Shown: in pieces, positions 26,340 through 34,478 of the stretch
Position numbering within the stretch: position 1 is the first letter of the stretch
Layout of the letters: each line of letters starts with the position of its first letter
From: Flavilitoribacter nigricans DSM 23189 = NBRC 102662
GTDB lineage: Bacteria; Bacteroidota; Bacteroidia; Chitinophagales; Saprospiraceae
Length of the DNA stretch: 64,000 bases
Assembly (NCBI RefSeq): GCF_002646595.1
Contig: NZ_PDUD01000038.1
Span: forward strand, 62,001-126,000
Direction of reading: 5' to 3'
Position numbers and translations under genes: made by a program
Notes under the pieces: model-generated
Told to the model about the DNA's origin: nothing
What the model saw: only the letters and a program-made list of their open reading frames with translations
The model's database searches: none

Positions 26340-26948
26340 ATGAAAAATCTGATCCCTGTTCTGTTGTTCACCCTGGGTTGTGTATTGAGTGCCTGTGATG
26401 CCGTGGGCACCCAGGAAAAGGTACACCAGTTGCCGGCCCTCACCGGCGAAGGATTCCAGGTAGTGGTAGAGATCCCGGCCGGTACCAATAAAAAACTGGA
26501 ATTCCAGAAAGACGATAAGGAATTCCGGGCCGAATTGATCGATGGGAAAGAGCGTATGATCCACTTCCTCCCCTACCCGGGCAATTACGGTTTTATACCT
26601 TCTACCCTGATGGAGGCCAGCCGGGGCGGCGACGGAGATCCGCTCGACGTACTGCTTGTATGTGAAAGCCTGCCTACCGGAAGTGTGGTGGAAGCTCTGC
26701 CGATCGGCACCCTGAAATTATCGGATCGCGGCGAGATCGATACCAAGATCATTGCCGTGCCGCTGGATTCCAGTCTGCGCGTGTTCCCGGCGGCCAATTT
26801 TCAGGATCTGTTGCTCGAATACGATCCCGCCCGCCGCATCATCGAAGAATGGTTCCTCTACTATAAGGGTTACGGGGTAACGGAACTGATCGGCTGGGAA
26901 GATGAACAATACGCCTGGCGGGAGATCCAGAAGTGGCAGGTAGACTGA
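26340..26948 (+). CDS. Inorganic pyrophosphatase, lipoprotein form (family I)
   Basis: A 202-residue family I soluble-type pyrophosphatase that carries an export signal and lipobox LSAC (Cys19), so it should be anchored outside the cytoplasm. Family motifs are intact: VVVEIPAGTNKKLEF, FLPYPGNYGFIPSTL, and the PPase signature GDGDPLDVLL with Asp98, Asp100 and Asp103 for Mg2+ binding. The C-terminal part (FPAANFQDLLLEYDPARRIIEEWFLYYKG region) corresponds to the normal enzyme. Cytoplasmic PPases drive biosynthesis; an exported one would instead scavenge phosphate from extracellular pyrophosphate. Localisation is inferred from the signal sequence. Confidence 0.92.
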   Translation: MKNLIPVLLFTLGCVLSACDAVGTQEKVHQLPALTGEGFQVVVEIPAGTNKKLEFQKDDKEFRAELIDGKERMIHFLPYPGNYGFIPSTLMEASRGGDGDPLDVLLVCESLPTGSVVEALPIGTLKLSDRGEIDTKIIAVPLDSSLRVFPAANFQDLLLEYDPARRIIEEWFLYYKGYGVTELIGWEDEQYAWREIQKWQVD

Positions 26949-27053
26949 TGGTCCGATAAGGGTAAATGTTAAAAGATCAACTAAATAAGCGCCAGACTGT
27001 TTCTTATAGAGCTTACCTGAGACCAAACTGTAAAATATCCAATTCCAACGTTT

Positions 27054-28295
27054 ATGAAGTTATGCGCCGCGCATCCCTGTTTTTCCAGCAGATCCCTTCG
27101 AAAGGGAGAATCGGTTCCCTTGTCCGGTTCGGACTGTTCCTTTTCTCTGTTCACGTCAATCGACAGCGTACCGGAAACTTACTGGGAACTGGCGCAGCGA
27201 AGTGGGGATTATTTTTTACAGCGGGATTATTTACAGTTACTGGAGGACTCGCCTCCGGGAAATCTCCGTTTTAGCTACCTTTTATTCTTTCACCGGGGCA
27301 AGCCGGTGGGTATTGCTTACGGCCAGTTACTCGAATTTCGGGCGGAGGAACACATTCGTCAACAAGATGCAGACGCGAGCCGTTTGCGCCAACTCGTCGC
27401 CGCCCGCGTGCAACTGAAGGTGCTCATCTGTGGCAATATGCTGCTGACCGGTCAGCACGGTTTTTATTTTGAGCCGGAACACGCTGCCCTGGCCCACGCA
27501 CCGCTGCGGGAGGCTTTAAGGAAAACGGCCGATCTGTGGCGCTCCCGGGGAGTGACCGTCAACAGTATCCTGGTAAAAGACCTGGACGAAGAGCAGGCCA
27601 ACCTGATCGAGAACTGGAATGCGTCCGAATACCATTCGCTCAAATTTCAACCGAATATGGTGCTGCCGATCCGGCCGCACTGGCACAGTATGGATGATTA
27701 TCTGGAAGACCTTAGTTCCAAGTACCGGGTGCGGTACCGGCGGGCCAGGAAAAAACTCCAGCGGGTCCAGTGCCTGGAACTGAACGAAGAGCAGATCCGC
27801 ACCTACGAACCGGAGCTCTATCCCCTGTACCGCAAAGTGGCGGAAAGTTCCGGCTTCTGCGTCGGCTACCTGGCTCCGGATTATTTCTCAGAGCTCAAGG
27901 CCGCAGCCCCCCGCGATTTTCGGCTGTGGGCTTATTTCCAGTCCGGTGAACTGATCGGATTTTGCACGGCTATCCGGAATGGGGACGAACTCGAAGCTCA
28001 TTTTCTCGGATTCGGGGAAGAGCAGCAGCCGTATCAACTTTATCTCAATATGTTGTATCACCTGATCGAAGTAGCCATCCAGGAACGGGTCGGTCAGCTG
28101 GTATTTTCCCGGACGGCCATGGAGATCAAAAGCTCCGTAGGGGCCGTGGCCGTACCGACTACGGTATTCCTGCTTCACCACACCAGTAGTCTGCTGAACC
28201 ACCTGATCCCCTGTCTGGTGGGACTGTTGGAACCCAAAGATGCGTGGCAGCCGCGCCATCCTTTCCGCACACCGGAAGCGCTGGGCATTGACTAA
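27054..28295 (+). CDS. FemAB/GNAT-fold acyltransferase-like protein
   Basis: A 413-residue cytoplasmic protein that looks like the acyl-CoA N-acyltransferase fold seen in FemAB-type and 'peptidoglycan biosynthesis/recognition' proteins. Visible features are LLFFHRGKPVGIAYGQ near residue 80, the basic helix SSKYRVRYRRARKKLQ near 222-237, WAYFQSGELIGFCTAI near 300, and LYLNMLYHLIEVAIQ near 330. The first 30 residues look nonconserved, so the true start may be slightly further in. Relatives transfer amino acids or fatty acyl groups. It is upstream of, and on the same strand as, two tiny double-glycine-leader peptide genes, about 150 bp from the first. Confidence 0.65.
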   Translation: MKLCAAHPCFSSRSLRKGESVPLSGSDCSFSLFTSIDSVPETYWELAQRSGDYFLQRDYLQLLEDSPPGNLRFSYLLFFHRGKPVGIAYGQLLEFRAEEHIRQQDADASRLRQLVAARVQLKVLICGNMLLTGQHGFYFEPEHAALAHAPLREALRKTADLWRSRGVTVNSILVKDLDEEQANLIENWNASEYHSLKFQPNMVLPIRPHWHSMDDYLEDLSSKYRVRYRRARKKLQRVQCLELNEEQIRTYEPELYPLYRKVAESSGFCVGYLAPDYFSELKAAAPRDFRLWAYFQSGELIGFCTAIRNGDELEAHFLGFGEEQQPYQLYLNMLYHLIEVAIQERVGQLVFSRTAMEIKSSVGAVAVPTTVFLLHHTSSLLNHLIPCLVGLLEPKDAWQPRHPFRTPEALGID

Positions 28296-28442
28296 ATATT
28301 TTTTCAAAAAAATATGTTAAAACTTGAAACCGATATGGTTAAAACCAGTTTAACTGAGCAAACCGAATAAATGTATTTGGTCAAAGTGTTTAGGTCACAT
28401 AAAGCCTTTTTTAACATCCGAACTATCCTAAACACATTTTGC

Positions 28443-28559
28443 ATGAAACAGTTAAACTTAAACTCCATCAGAGAACTGAAACCTAAAGTGCTCGACTCTG
28501 AGGAACAGAAAAAAGTAAAAGGCGGGTCCACGATCATTGTTGATATCATCGGTCCTTAG
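28443..28559 (+). CDS. Double-glycine-leader precursor peptide 1
   Basis: A 38-residue peptide starting MKQLNLNSIRELKPKVL; an upstream in-frame ATG at 28371 exists, but only this start matches the sister peptide. The leader ends EEQKKVKGG, a classic double-glycine cleavage site like the Bacteroidota 'GG' natural-product precursors. Cleavage would release a ten-residue core, STIIVDIIGP. It contains no Cys, so lanthionine or sactionine crosslinks are impossible; Ser, Thr and Asp are the only obvious modification sites. A strong terminator follows. No peptidase-ABC exporter, radical SAM or cyclase gene is in the window. Confidence 0.75.
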   Translation: MKQLNLNSIRELKPKVLDSEEQKKVKGGSTIIVDIIGP

Positions 28560-28588
28560 GCCTTTTCCAAGATCTAGTTTTTTCCCTG

Positions 28589-28626
28589 ACGGCTACTCCA
28601 TCCTACGATGGCATAGCCGTTTTTTA
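28589..28626 (+). terminator. Rho-independent terminator after peptide 1
   Basis: ACGGCTA ct CCATC ctac GATGG ca TAGCCGT followed by TTTTTATTTTTT. It separates the two peptide genes, so peptide 2 has its own promoter or depends on read-through. Confidence 0.85.
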
Positions 28627-28741
28627 TTTTTTGAAAACTTCATCCTTGTGTTAAACTCCTGGATCCCCTTGTCTGGCATTATTATTATTAATATTATTAC
28701 CGCTCTGAATATTAATTACTTAACCCTTAAACAGTTTTATT

Positions 28742-28879
28742 ATGAAAAAGCTATCTCTGAAGAGCTTGAAAGAGCTAAAGCCCATCGTACTCTCTGATCA
28801 GGATTTGAAAACCATTAAAGGTGGTGACGGTGATGATGATGGGGATGGAATCGTAGTTGATGATATTACTGGATTCTAA
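28742..28879 (+). CDS. Double-glycine-leader precursor peptide 2
   Basis: A 45-residue peptide. Leader MKKLSLKSLKELKPIVL ... LKTIKGG aligns residue by residue with peptide 1, including the GG cut site at residues 27-28. The predicted core is 17 residues, acidic and Gly-rich (DGDDDGDG) with a tail IVVDDITGF that parallels IIVDIIGP in peptide 1. The conserved leaders and the similar hydrophobic/acidic tails in two adjacent genes are strong evidence that both are real genes. There is no Cys. Possible roles are a bacteriocin, a signal peptide or an ester/amide-linked acidic RiPP; none is shown by the sequence. Confidence 0.78.
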   Translation: MKKLSLKSLKELKPIVLSDQDLKTIKGGDGDDDGDGIVVDDITGF

Positions 28880-28903
28880 ATCTATAGCCTGAAAATGGTT
28901 TAG

Positions 28904-28936
28904 GTCTCGGGTTACTTCTAAAAGGTAACCCGAGAC
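28904..28936. terminator. Bidirectional terminator hairpin
   Basis: GTCTCGGGTTAC and GTAACCCGAGAC form a perfect 12-bp stem with a 9-base loop. It sits between the peptide 2 stop (28879) and the convergent stop codon at 28947. The T tract is weak. Confidence 0.7.
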
Positions 28937-28946
28937 TTTGATAATC

Positions 28947-30374
28947 TTAATAATTTCCTTCCAGCTCGGCTATCTTCTCCCGCAGCCAACGAATGCTGGC
29001 GATATTTTTTGTCGCTTCAACTTCATTTTTCAGCTTCTGAATACTTTCCTGATCTCCGGGTAAAACCTTTACCAATTTTTTAGTGAATTTAATGAGGTTC
29101 AAACACAAGTTTCTGATCTGTTCGGCAATATCCTTATGCCGGTTTAGGTAAACCCGAAAACTTTCCAACAAAGAATACAGTGGTTCTATCTCGTCCAACT
29201 CATAGTAAGTAGCAATGAGCATGGTTTTGGAATTGATGTTGTAGCTCAGGTCGTCGTATTCCACAAACTGCAGCTGCTCGATCACTTTATTGTATTTTTT
29301 TTGATAGAAGTATAGCTGCGCGAGGTTGAACGTTATGGCATTATTCCGTAGTTCTTCCGGTATCCTGTCCTTATATTTGAAAATAAATTTTTCGGTCCAT
29401 TCAAATTTACCCAAGCGTAAAGCCGTGGTAACAATGTTTTTAAAATGCCAGGGACTTATCTCTCCCTTATCAAAAATAATTTCCTTGTTCAAAGTTTCGA
29501 CGTATAGATCAAAATATTCGTGTAGAAACTTCTGGTTACCACGGTTAATTTTTCGGGTACAATAGTTAAGCGCATATTTATAAATATTGGATGCTTCGTT
29601 GAGCGGGAAAAGCAAACCGTAGTGTTCCAGCAAACTTTTTAGTTTGAAATAGTGCTCTTCATTATCAAAATCTTTCAGAGCCAAATAGATCTGAAGGTAG
29701 ATGGCAATTGGAGGCGTATCCTCGTAGTCGTTCTCCTGCAGATGTTCAATAATCTCGTCAATAAAACGGATCTCGTATTTATGAGCTACCGTACTCTGGC
29801 TACTCAAGACTGAGCAGTAGTATTTCAACTTTTCCGAGATATAAAATTTGTCGAGATTGGCCGCAATCTCTTCAACATTACTCACTTTGCTTCGCTTGAT
29901 ATCGTAGTCGGTGAGTTTGTAGTAATTTTTCTCAATTTCGTACTTATGGTAATAATGTTCGGAAGAACGGTGAGGGTAACTCTCGGACAGCTTCTTTGCC
30001 ACTCGGATAGAACTGTTGTACAATTTGTCGATTTTCTTCTTATCAATACTTTCCATCAGATAAATGGACTTGCCAATCTTATCATCGTCAAAACATTGTT
30101 GGGCAAGAAAGGACTCCACTAATTTGGAAAGATCAGAGGTGTATTTTCGAAATCGGGTATCATCGTACTCTTTGCCGGGAACGACTTCTTTCCATATCTC
30201 TTCTTTCTTAACCTCCTCCAGGCGATCCTTATTGATCATTGTAATCAGAAAGTTGTAGAGTTTGATCAGCTCTTCATTTCGGTTGAAATACGGGGATTCA
30301 ACAAATTTTTTACATTTATTCTGTTCGTATTTATCAAAATGCCTGAGTATACCTATCAATTTGCTGTTTAGCAT
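28947..30374 (-). CDS. Alpha-helical (TPR-like) protein of unknown function
   Basis: A 475-residue soluble, almost all-helical protein, rich in Lys, Glu, Tyr and Asn. Helical pairs with TPR-like spacing occur around residues 325-400 (AITFNLAQLYFYQKKYNKVIEQL is the clearest). It opens MLNSKLIGILRHFDKYEQNKC and has FVESPYFNRNEEL near residue 25, an arrangement I have not seen named. Codon choice is strongly A/T biased compared with genes on both sides. It converges on the double-glycine peptide genes and diverges from the T9SS protein gene. No enzymatic motif is visible; a scaffold, regulator or immunity role is only speculation. Confidence 0.75.
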   Translation of the reverse strand: MLNSKLIGILRHFDKYEQNKCKKFVESPYFNRNEELIKLYNFLITMINKDRLEEVKKEEIWKEVVPGKEYDDTRFRKYTSDLSKLVESFLAQQCFDDDKIGKSIYLMESIDKKKIDKLYNSSIRVAKKLSESYPHRSSEHYYHKYEIEKNYYKLTDYDIKRSKVSNVEEIAANLDKFYISEKLKYYCSVLSSQSTVAHKYEIRFIDEIIEHLQENDYEDTPPIAIYLQIYLALKDFDNEEHYFKLKSLLEHYGLLFPLNEASNIYKYALNYCTRKINRGNQKFLHEYFDLYVETLNKEIIFDKGEISPWHFKNIVTTALRLGKFEWTEKFIFKYKDRIPEELRNNAITFNLAQLYFYQKKYNKVIEQLQFVEYDDLSYNINSKTMLIATYYELDEIEPLYSLLESFRVYLNRHKDIAEQIRNLCLNLIKFTKKLVKVLPGDQESIQKLKNEVEATKNIASIRWLREKIAELEGNY

Positions 30375-30604
30375 CTTAGTGCATTAATTGGAAAATTCTA
30401 TACTTTGGTAATGCAGGGAGTCATAAAAGACCTCTAATTTCAAAGGCCTAGGGAGTTCCCTGGCAAATTTATTCAATTTTTCTTTCACAACAATCTGATG
30501 CAAATAATTTATACCTAATTAGTTGCCCAACAAACTTCCATCTTACCAATTCACAATAATTGTTTTTTTCTAATACTACTTTTTCTAAGTTCAAATTTAA
30601 ATTG

Positions 30605-30612
30605 TATCTTTG
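30605..30612 (+). promoter_or_regulatory. Candidate -7 element TATCTTTG
   Basis: Perfect TAnnTTTG match 37 bp before the ATG of the large T9SS protein, in an AT-rich intergenic region. A TTTTT run lies about 20 bp upstream and could serve as a degenerate -33 box. Confidence 0.5.
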
Positions 30613-30649
30613 AACGTAGTCCACGAGCAATGAGTTAAATCCACGATCC

Positions 30650-33169
30650 ATGAATGTATCTCTACGAAGAGCTTACGTCCTAGTACTGATGTTGGTGCTA
30701 TTCTCAGCACCCGTCTGGGCCGTCAGAGATACCCTGCACACCTTCTTAAACCAGGAGGTGGAATGGGAGTTTGTCTCGATGCCCAACGAGCCTAACACGG
30801 TAAAGTTACCCAGCCACGGCGAGCTGGATGTATCTAAGAACATTTCCACAGCAAACAATTTTGATTATGTCCTGACCTACACACCGGAGGAAGATTACCT
30901 CGGAATGGACCACTTCACCCTCAAGCGTTGGGTGACGTTCGGTTCTTTTAGTTACCTGGAGATTGTTGAGTTTACAGTATTTGTCGAACCCGCGGCCATC
31001 AACGCCCGGCACGATTACGTAACGACGATGATGAACGAAGCGGTTGACATCCCGGTAACGATCAACGATTACAGCAGTAACGGTATATTAAAGGTGGCTG
31101 CGGCCCCGATGACCAACAACGGACAGGTTACCGTCCTGGATGACCAGACGGTCCGCTTCGTACCAGCAGGTGGTTATACCGGCCTCGCTCACTTCAACTA
31201 CTCCCTCTGCAACGGCGAAGGCGTTTGCACCAACGGGACGGTGAGTGTGAGCGTACTTTCGGAAGAAATGCCCACCAACGAGCGGATCAAGATCTTCACC
31301 AAGAAAAACATTCCTCAGGATGTGCTGGTGCCCTACCTCTTTGAGCTGGTATCCAGCCCGGAGCACGGTACCTTCGATAACAGCGGCACCGTTCCGCAGT
31401 ATTATCCCGATCCTGATTTCGTTGGCACCGACCAACTTACCTTTGCTTACGATGGCCACGAGATCATCGTAGATGTTCAAGTATTAAATATCAAACAAAA
31501 CACCTTTGCCTTTGACGATGAAATTTACACTACTTCTGGAAGCACTGTAGAATATAACGTACTCAAGAATGACGCTTACGGCCAGGCGGCCAACAGCGTT
31601 TATATCGGCCAGCCCCGCTACGGGAGCCTGGAGGTCCTTTCCGAAGGAGAGGTAGCCTATACCCCTAATCCGGGTTTCGAAGGTGTCGACCAGTTTACCT
31701 ATACCAGCAATTCTCCCGGTGGCCAGACCGAAACCGCCACCGCTTTCGTATACGTCAGTAATTTCGAACCGGCTTATACCAAGTTCAAAATGCTGACGCC
31801 CAAGCGTACCCCGCTGATCATCGGTTACAACGTACCCATCAAAGGTTTCAAGTTCAAGATCACCGAACAGGGTGAACTGGGTACGGTGATGTTCTTTCCG
31901 GGTAACGTCAACAAAAAGATCTACGATACCGAGATCACCGGTTACAACCTGATGGTCTATATTCCGAACGAGGAGATCGTTTCCGGCGTCGATGAATTCG
32001 AGGTTGCCTACTGCATCAATGAGGGCGATCAGGATTGTACCTTCACCAAATCGGTAAAGGTGGAAATGGAGATCCTCGACGTCAGCCAGGAGGACGGCCC
32101 CATGTGTTTCGGGGACTGTGTATGGCCCGGTGATACCAACTTCGACGGTATCGTCAATATGGAAGACCTGTTACCGCTGGGTCTGGAAATGGGTGAGGTG
32201 GGCAAACCCCGTCTCGATCCCACTACCGACGAGTGGTACGGTCAGTACGCGCCGGACTGGAGTGAATTGTTCAGTACGAATCCGATCAACTCCAAGCACA
32301 TCGATGCGGACGGTGACAGCGTAATTACGGCGCTGGATACCATTGCCATCAGTCAGTTTTACGGACGTACCCACTCCCTGACCCCGAGCCGCGTTCCTTT
32401 CTACGATTTTGTGATCCGGCTGGATGGCGATATATTTGCCCAACCGGGTGATCTGGTAGAACTGGATCTGTACGTAGGTACGGAAGATCTGCCGGCGGAG
32501 GATGTATATGGTTTCACGTTCCCGTTTGCTTACAATAAGGACTTCTTTGTTCCGGAAAGCGTAAAGGTGAATTTTGAGACCAGTAGCTGGCTAAGTTACA
32601 ACTCGCCGATCCTGCATATGAGTCGCAACGATAAGGAAAGCGGCGTATTGGAGAGCGGTTTCACCCGCACCAGCGGCGTTTCAGCTTCCGGTTTCGGTAA
32701 GATCGGTACGGTTAGCTTTGTAATCGTTGAGGACATTGTCGGCTTTAAACCTTCCGGCGACATTCAGGACGAAGAGAGAGTTTCCCAGACGATCCGGATC
32801 GGTGGTGGCATTTCCAAGGCCATCAACAGCGCCGGCCGTAGCATGGGGATCAGAATTGAAGAATTTGACCTGAAGATACAGCTACCCGAGGAAAGCGAAG
32901 CGGACCTGGCTCAGCCAATTGATGCCCGTCAGCTGAAGGTTGCGCCCAACCCGGCCAACAACCAGTTGCGTCTGCATCTGAACGGCAGCACCGACTTTGA
33001 CAGAGTAGTTGTTTATAATTTAATGGGACAGGAAGTTTACAATTCCGGACGCGTAAAAAATGACCGGACCAACATTGACGTAAGTCAGTGGGCCAACGGC
33101 TTTTATCTCGTAAAAGTGTTTACCGAAAGAGGGACCATTCAGAGAAAAATCGAGGTGCTCCATCCGTGA
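30650..33169 (+). CDS. Large secreted T9SS protein with Ig-like, dockerin-like and cohesin-like domains
   Basis: An 839-residue extracellular protein. Signal MNVSLRRAYVLVLMLVLFSAPVWA. Residues about 25-480 are five cadherin/Big_9-type Ig-like repeats, recognisable by the F(V/T)P..GY.G.a.F.Y endings such as RFVPAGGYTGLAHFNYS and AYTPNPGFEGVDQFTYT. Residues about 487-570 carry two calcium loops of dockerin type, DTNFDGIVNMED (Asp495) and DADGDSVITALD (Asp552). About 590-720 is a cohesin-like beta sandwich. The last 75 residues are a type A T9SS sorting domain: VAPNPANNQL, VVVYNLMGQEVY, ANGFYLVKVFT, IQRKIEV. It is likely exported by type IX secretion and surface-attached. Secretion genes are not in the window. 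Confidence 0.88.
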   Translation: MNVSLRRAYVLVLMLVLFSAPVWAVRDTLHTFLNQEVEWEFVSMPNEPNTVKLPSHGELDVSKNISTANNFDYVLTYTPEEDYLGMDHFTLKRWVTFGSFSYLEIVEFTVFVEPAAINARHDYVTTMMNEAVDIPVTINDYSSNGILKVAAAPMTNNGQVTVLDDQTVRFVPAGGYTGLAHFNYSLCNGEGVCTNGTVSVSVLSEEMPTNERIKIFTKKNIPQDVLVPYLFELVSSPEHGTFDNSGTVPQYYPDPDFVGTDQLTFAYDGHEIIVDVQVLNIKQNTFAFDDEIYTTSGSTVEYNVLKNDAYGQAANSVYIGQPRYGSLEVLSEGEVAYTPNPGFEGVDQFTYTSNSPGGQTETATAFVYVSNFEPAYTKFKMLTPKRTPLIIGYNVPIKGFKFKITEQGELGTVMFFPGNVNKKIYDTEITGYNLMVYIPNEEIVSGVDEFEVAYCINEGDQDCTFTKSVKVEMEILDVSQEDGPMCFGDCVWPGDTNFDGIVNMEDLLPLGLEMGEVGKPRLDPTTDEWYGQYAPDWSELFSTNPINSKHIDADGDSVITALDTIAISQFYGRTHSLTPSRVPFYDFVIRLDGDIFAQPGDLVELDLYVGTEDLPAEDVYGFTFPFAYNKDFFVPESVKVNFETSSWLSYNSPILHMSRNDKESGVLESGFTRTSGVSASGFGKIGTVSFVIVEDIVGFKPSGDIQDEERVSQTIRIGGGISKAINSAGRSMGIRIEEFDLKIQLPEESEADLAQPIDARQLKVAPNPANNQLRLHLNGSTDFDRVVVYNLMGQEVYNSGRVKNDRTNIDVSQWANGFYLVKVFTERGTIQRKIEVLHP

Positions 33170-33297
33170 TTTTTTCGGGAATGATTCCTTGCATGTAATA
33201 AAAACACTATATCTTGCGTTCTTTAAAGGATTTGTAAACGACAACAAGAGAATTCATTGCTTTTTTATATTCGTGGAATTATAATCATTGCTAGTGA

Positions 33298-33326
33298 GTC
33301 GCACAGAAATGTGCGACTTTTTTTTT
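33298..33326 (+). terminator. Rho-independent terminator
   Basis: GTCGCACA gaaa TGTGCGAC followed by nine T. It lies about 130 bp downstream of the T9SS protein stop codon and ends that transcription unit before the next lipoprotein gene. Confidence 0.9.
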
Positions 33327-33446
33327 GTCGTTATTCCGCATTAAATGGTTTTGTCTCTCCCTTTTATTGGTGAAATGATCACCTTTGCCTCCTGAAGCAA
33401 TACGGGAAACCTTTGCTACCGTATCCATCTAAATTATTCCGAATAC

Positions 33447-34472
33447 ATGATCCAATATGCCCCCCGCTTCCGTTTTGGCCTGATACTACTGACGCTGATC
33501 AGTTTACTGCCGCACTGTACGACCGACTTTGAGATCGAAGCCGGAGGTAGGGACATACCCGTCGTTTATGGCTTTATCGATATCCGGGATACGGCTCATT
33601 ACCTGCGGATAGAAAGAGCATTTCTAAGCGGGGACAGCGATGCGGCCTCCGTTGCCCAGCGGATCGATTCCTTGTATTACGACGCCTCGGTAAGCGTACA
33701 ACTCGAAAAGGTAAACAACGGAATCGTTTATCCGCTGGAGCGTGTCGACGGAGATCAGGAGGGTTACCCCCGGCAATCCGGTCCTTTCGTTACTGCACCC
33801 AATATCCTTTATAAGATCGACGCGGCCTCCCTCAATCTGCAGGGAGGCGAACAACTCCGCCTGATCATTGACCGGGGCGGTGAGCTACCGCTGGTCAGTG
33901 CCGAGACTACCGTGCTCTCCCCCATCGAACTCGTAGACAATTTACCGGCGGATCCATTTTCCCTCGGCAACTATCTCTCCTCCCGGCGGATTGCCTGGCG
34001 GACCGATTCGGAGGAAGCCGAGATCTTTGATGTGCGTATGCTGATCAACTACCGGGAATCCGTTCCCGGAAATCCATCTGTAATGGAAGACAAGACCCTG
34101 GAATGGGTGCTGAGCCCGGCCTTCCGGCGGGAGGACAACAGTATTCAGGTCAATTATACCTTTCAGGTGGAGGAATTTTATCAGTTTATCGGAGGTAGTC
34201 TGGAGCCGCTCGCGGAAGGGCGCCGGCAGTTTGTGGATCTCGAAATCCGGGTTACGGGTGGCGGACCCGAGTTTTCCGAGCTGATCACCATCGCCCAGGC
34301 GAATGTCGGGATTACCAGCGGGTCCGATGACATCCCGGTCTATACCAATATCCCGGAAGGCCGGGGCATTTTCTCCTCGCGTACCGGAGACCTCAGAACG
34401 GGCATCCAGATCACAGCCGTGTCGTTGGATTCTCTCCAGAACGGGATCTATACCAAAGATCTCGGTTTTTAG
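33447..34472 (+). CDS. Uncharacterised lipoprotein, DUF4249-like layout
   Basis: A 341-residue lipoprotein; signal MIQYAPRFRFGLILLTLISL with lipobox LLPHC. The mature part begins DFEIEAGGRDIPVVYGFIDI and continues with AHYLRIERAFLSGD, a pattern like DUF4249 proteins, in which an early strand pair precedes a Pro-containing 'external value' loop (here NGIVYPLERVDGD). It is not directly beside a TonB receptor, unlike most DUF4249 genes. It is monocistronic: a terminator lies upstream and a convergent flavin reductase gene downstream. Family assignment is tentative. Confidence 0.65.
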   Translation: MIQYAPRFRFGLILLTLISLLPHCTTDFEIEAGGRDIPVVYGFIDIRDTAHYLRIERAFLSGDSDAASVAQRIDSLYYDASVSVQLEKVNNGIVYPLERVDGDQEGYPRQSGPFVTAPNILYKIDAASLNLQGGEQLRLIIDRGGELPLVSAETTVLSPIELVDNLPADPFSLGNYLSSRRIAWRTDSEEAEIFDVRMLINYRESVPGNPSVMEDKTLEWVLSPAFRREDNSIQVNYTFQVEEFYQFIGGSLEPLAEGRRQFVDLEIRVTGGGPEFSELITIAQANVGITSGSDDIPVYTNIPEGRGIFSSRTGDLRTGIQITAVSLDSLQNGIYTKDLGF

Positions 34473-34478
34473 AACCTG

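Noticed and set aside
33170-33326. A small RNA ending at the terminator at 33298
   Set aside because: The terminator fits the T9SS transcript end, and no promoter with both boxes was seen within the region.
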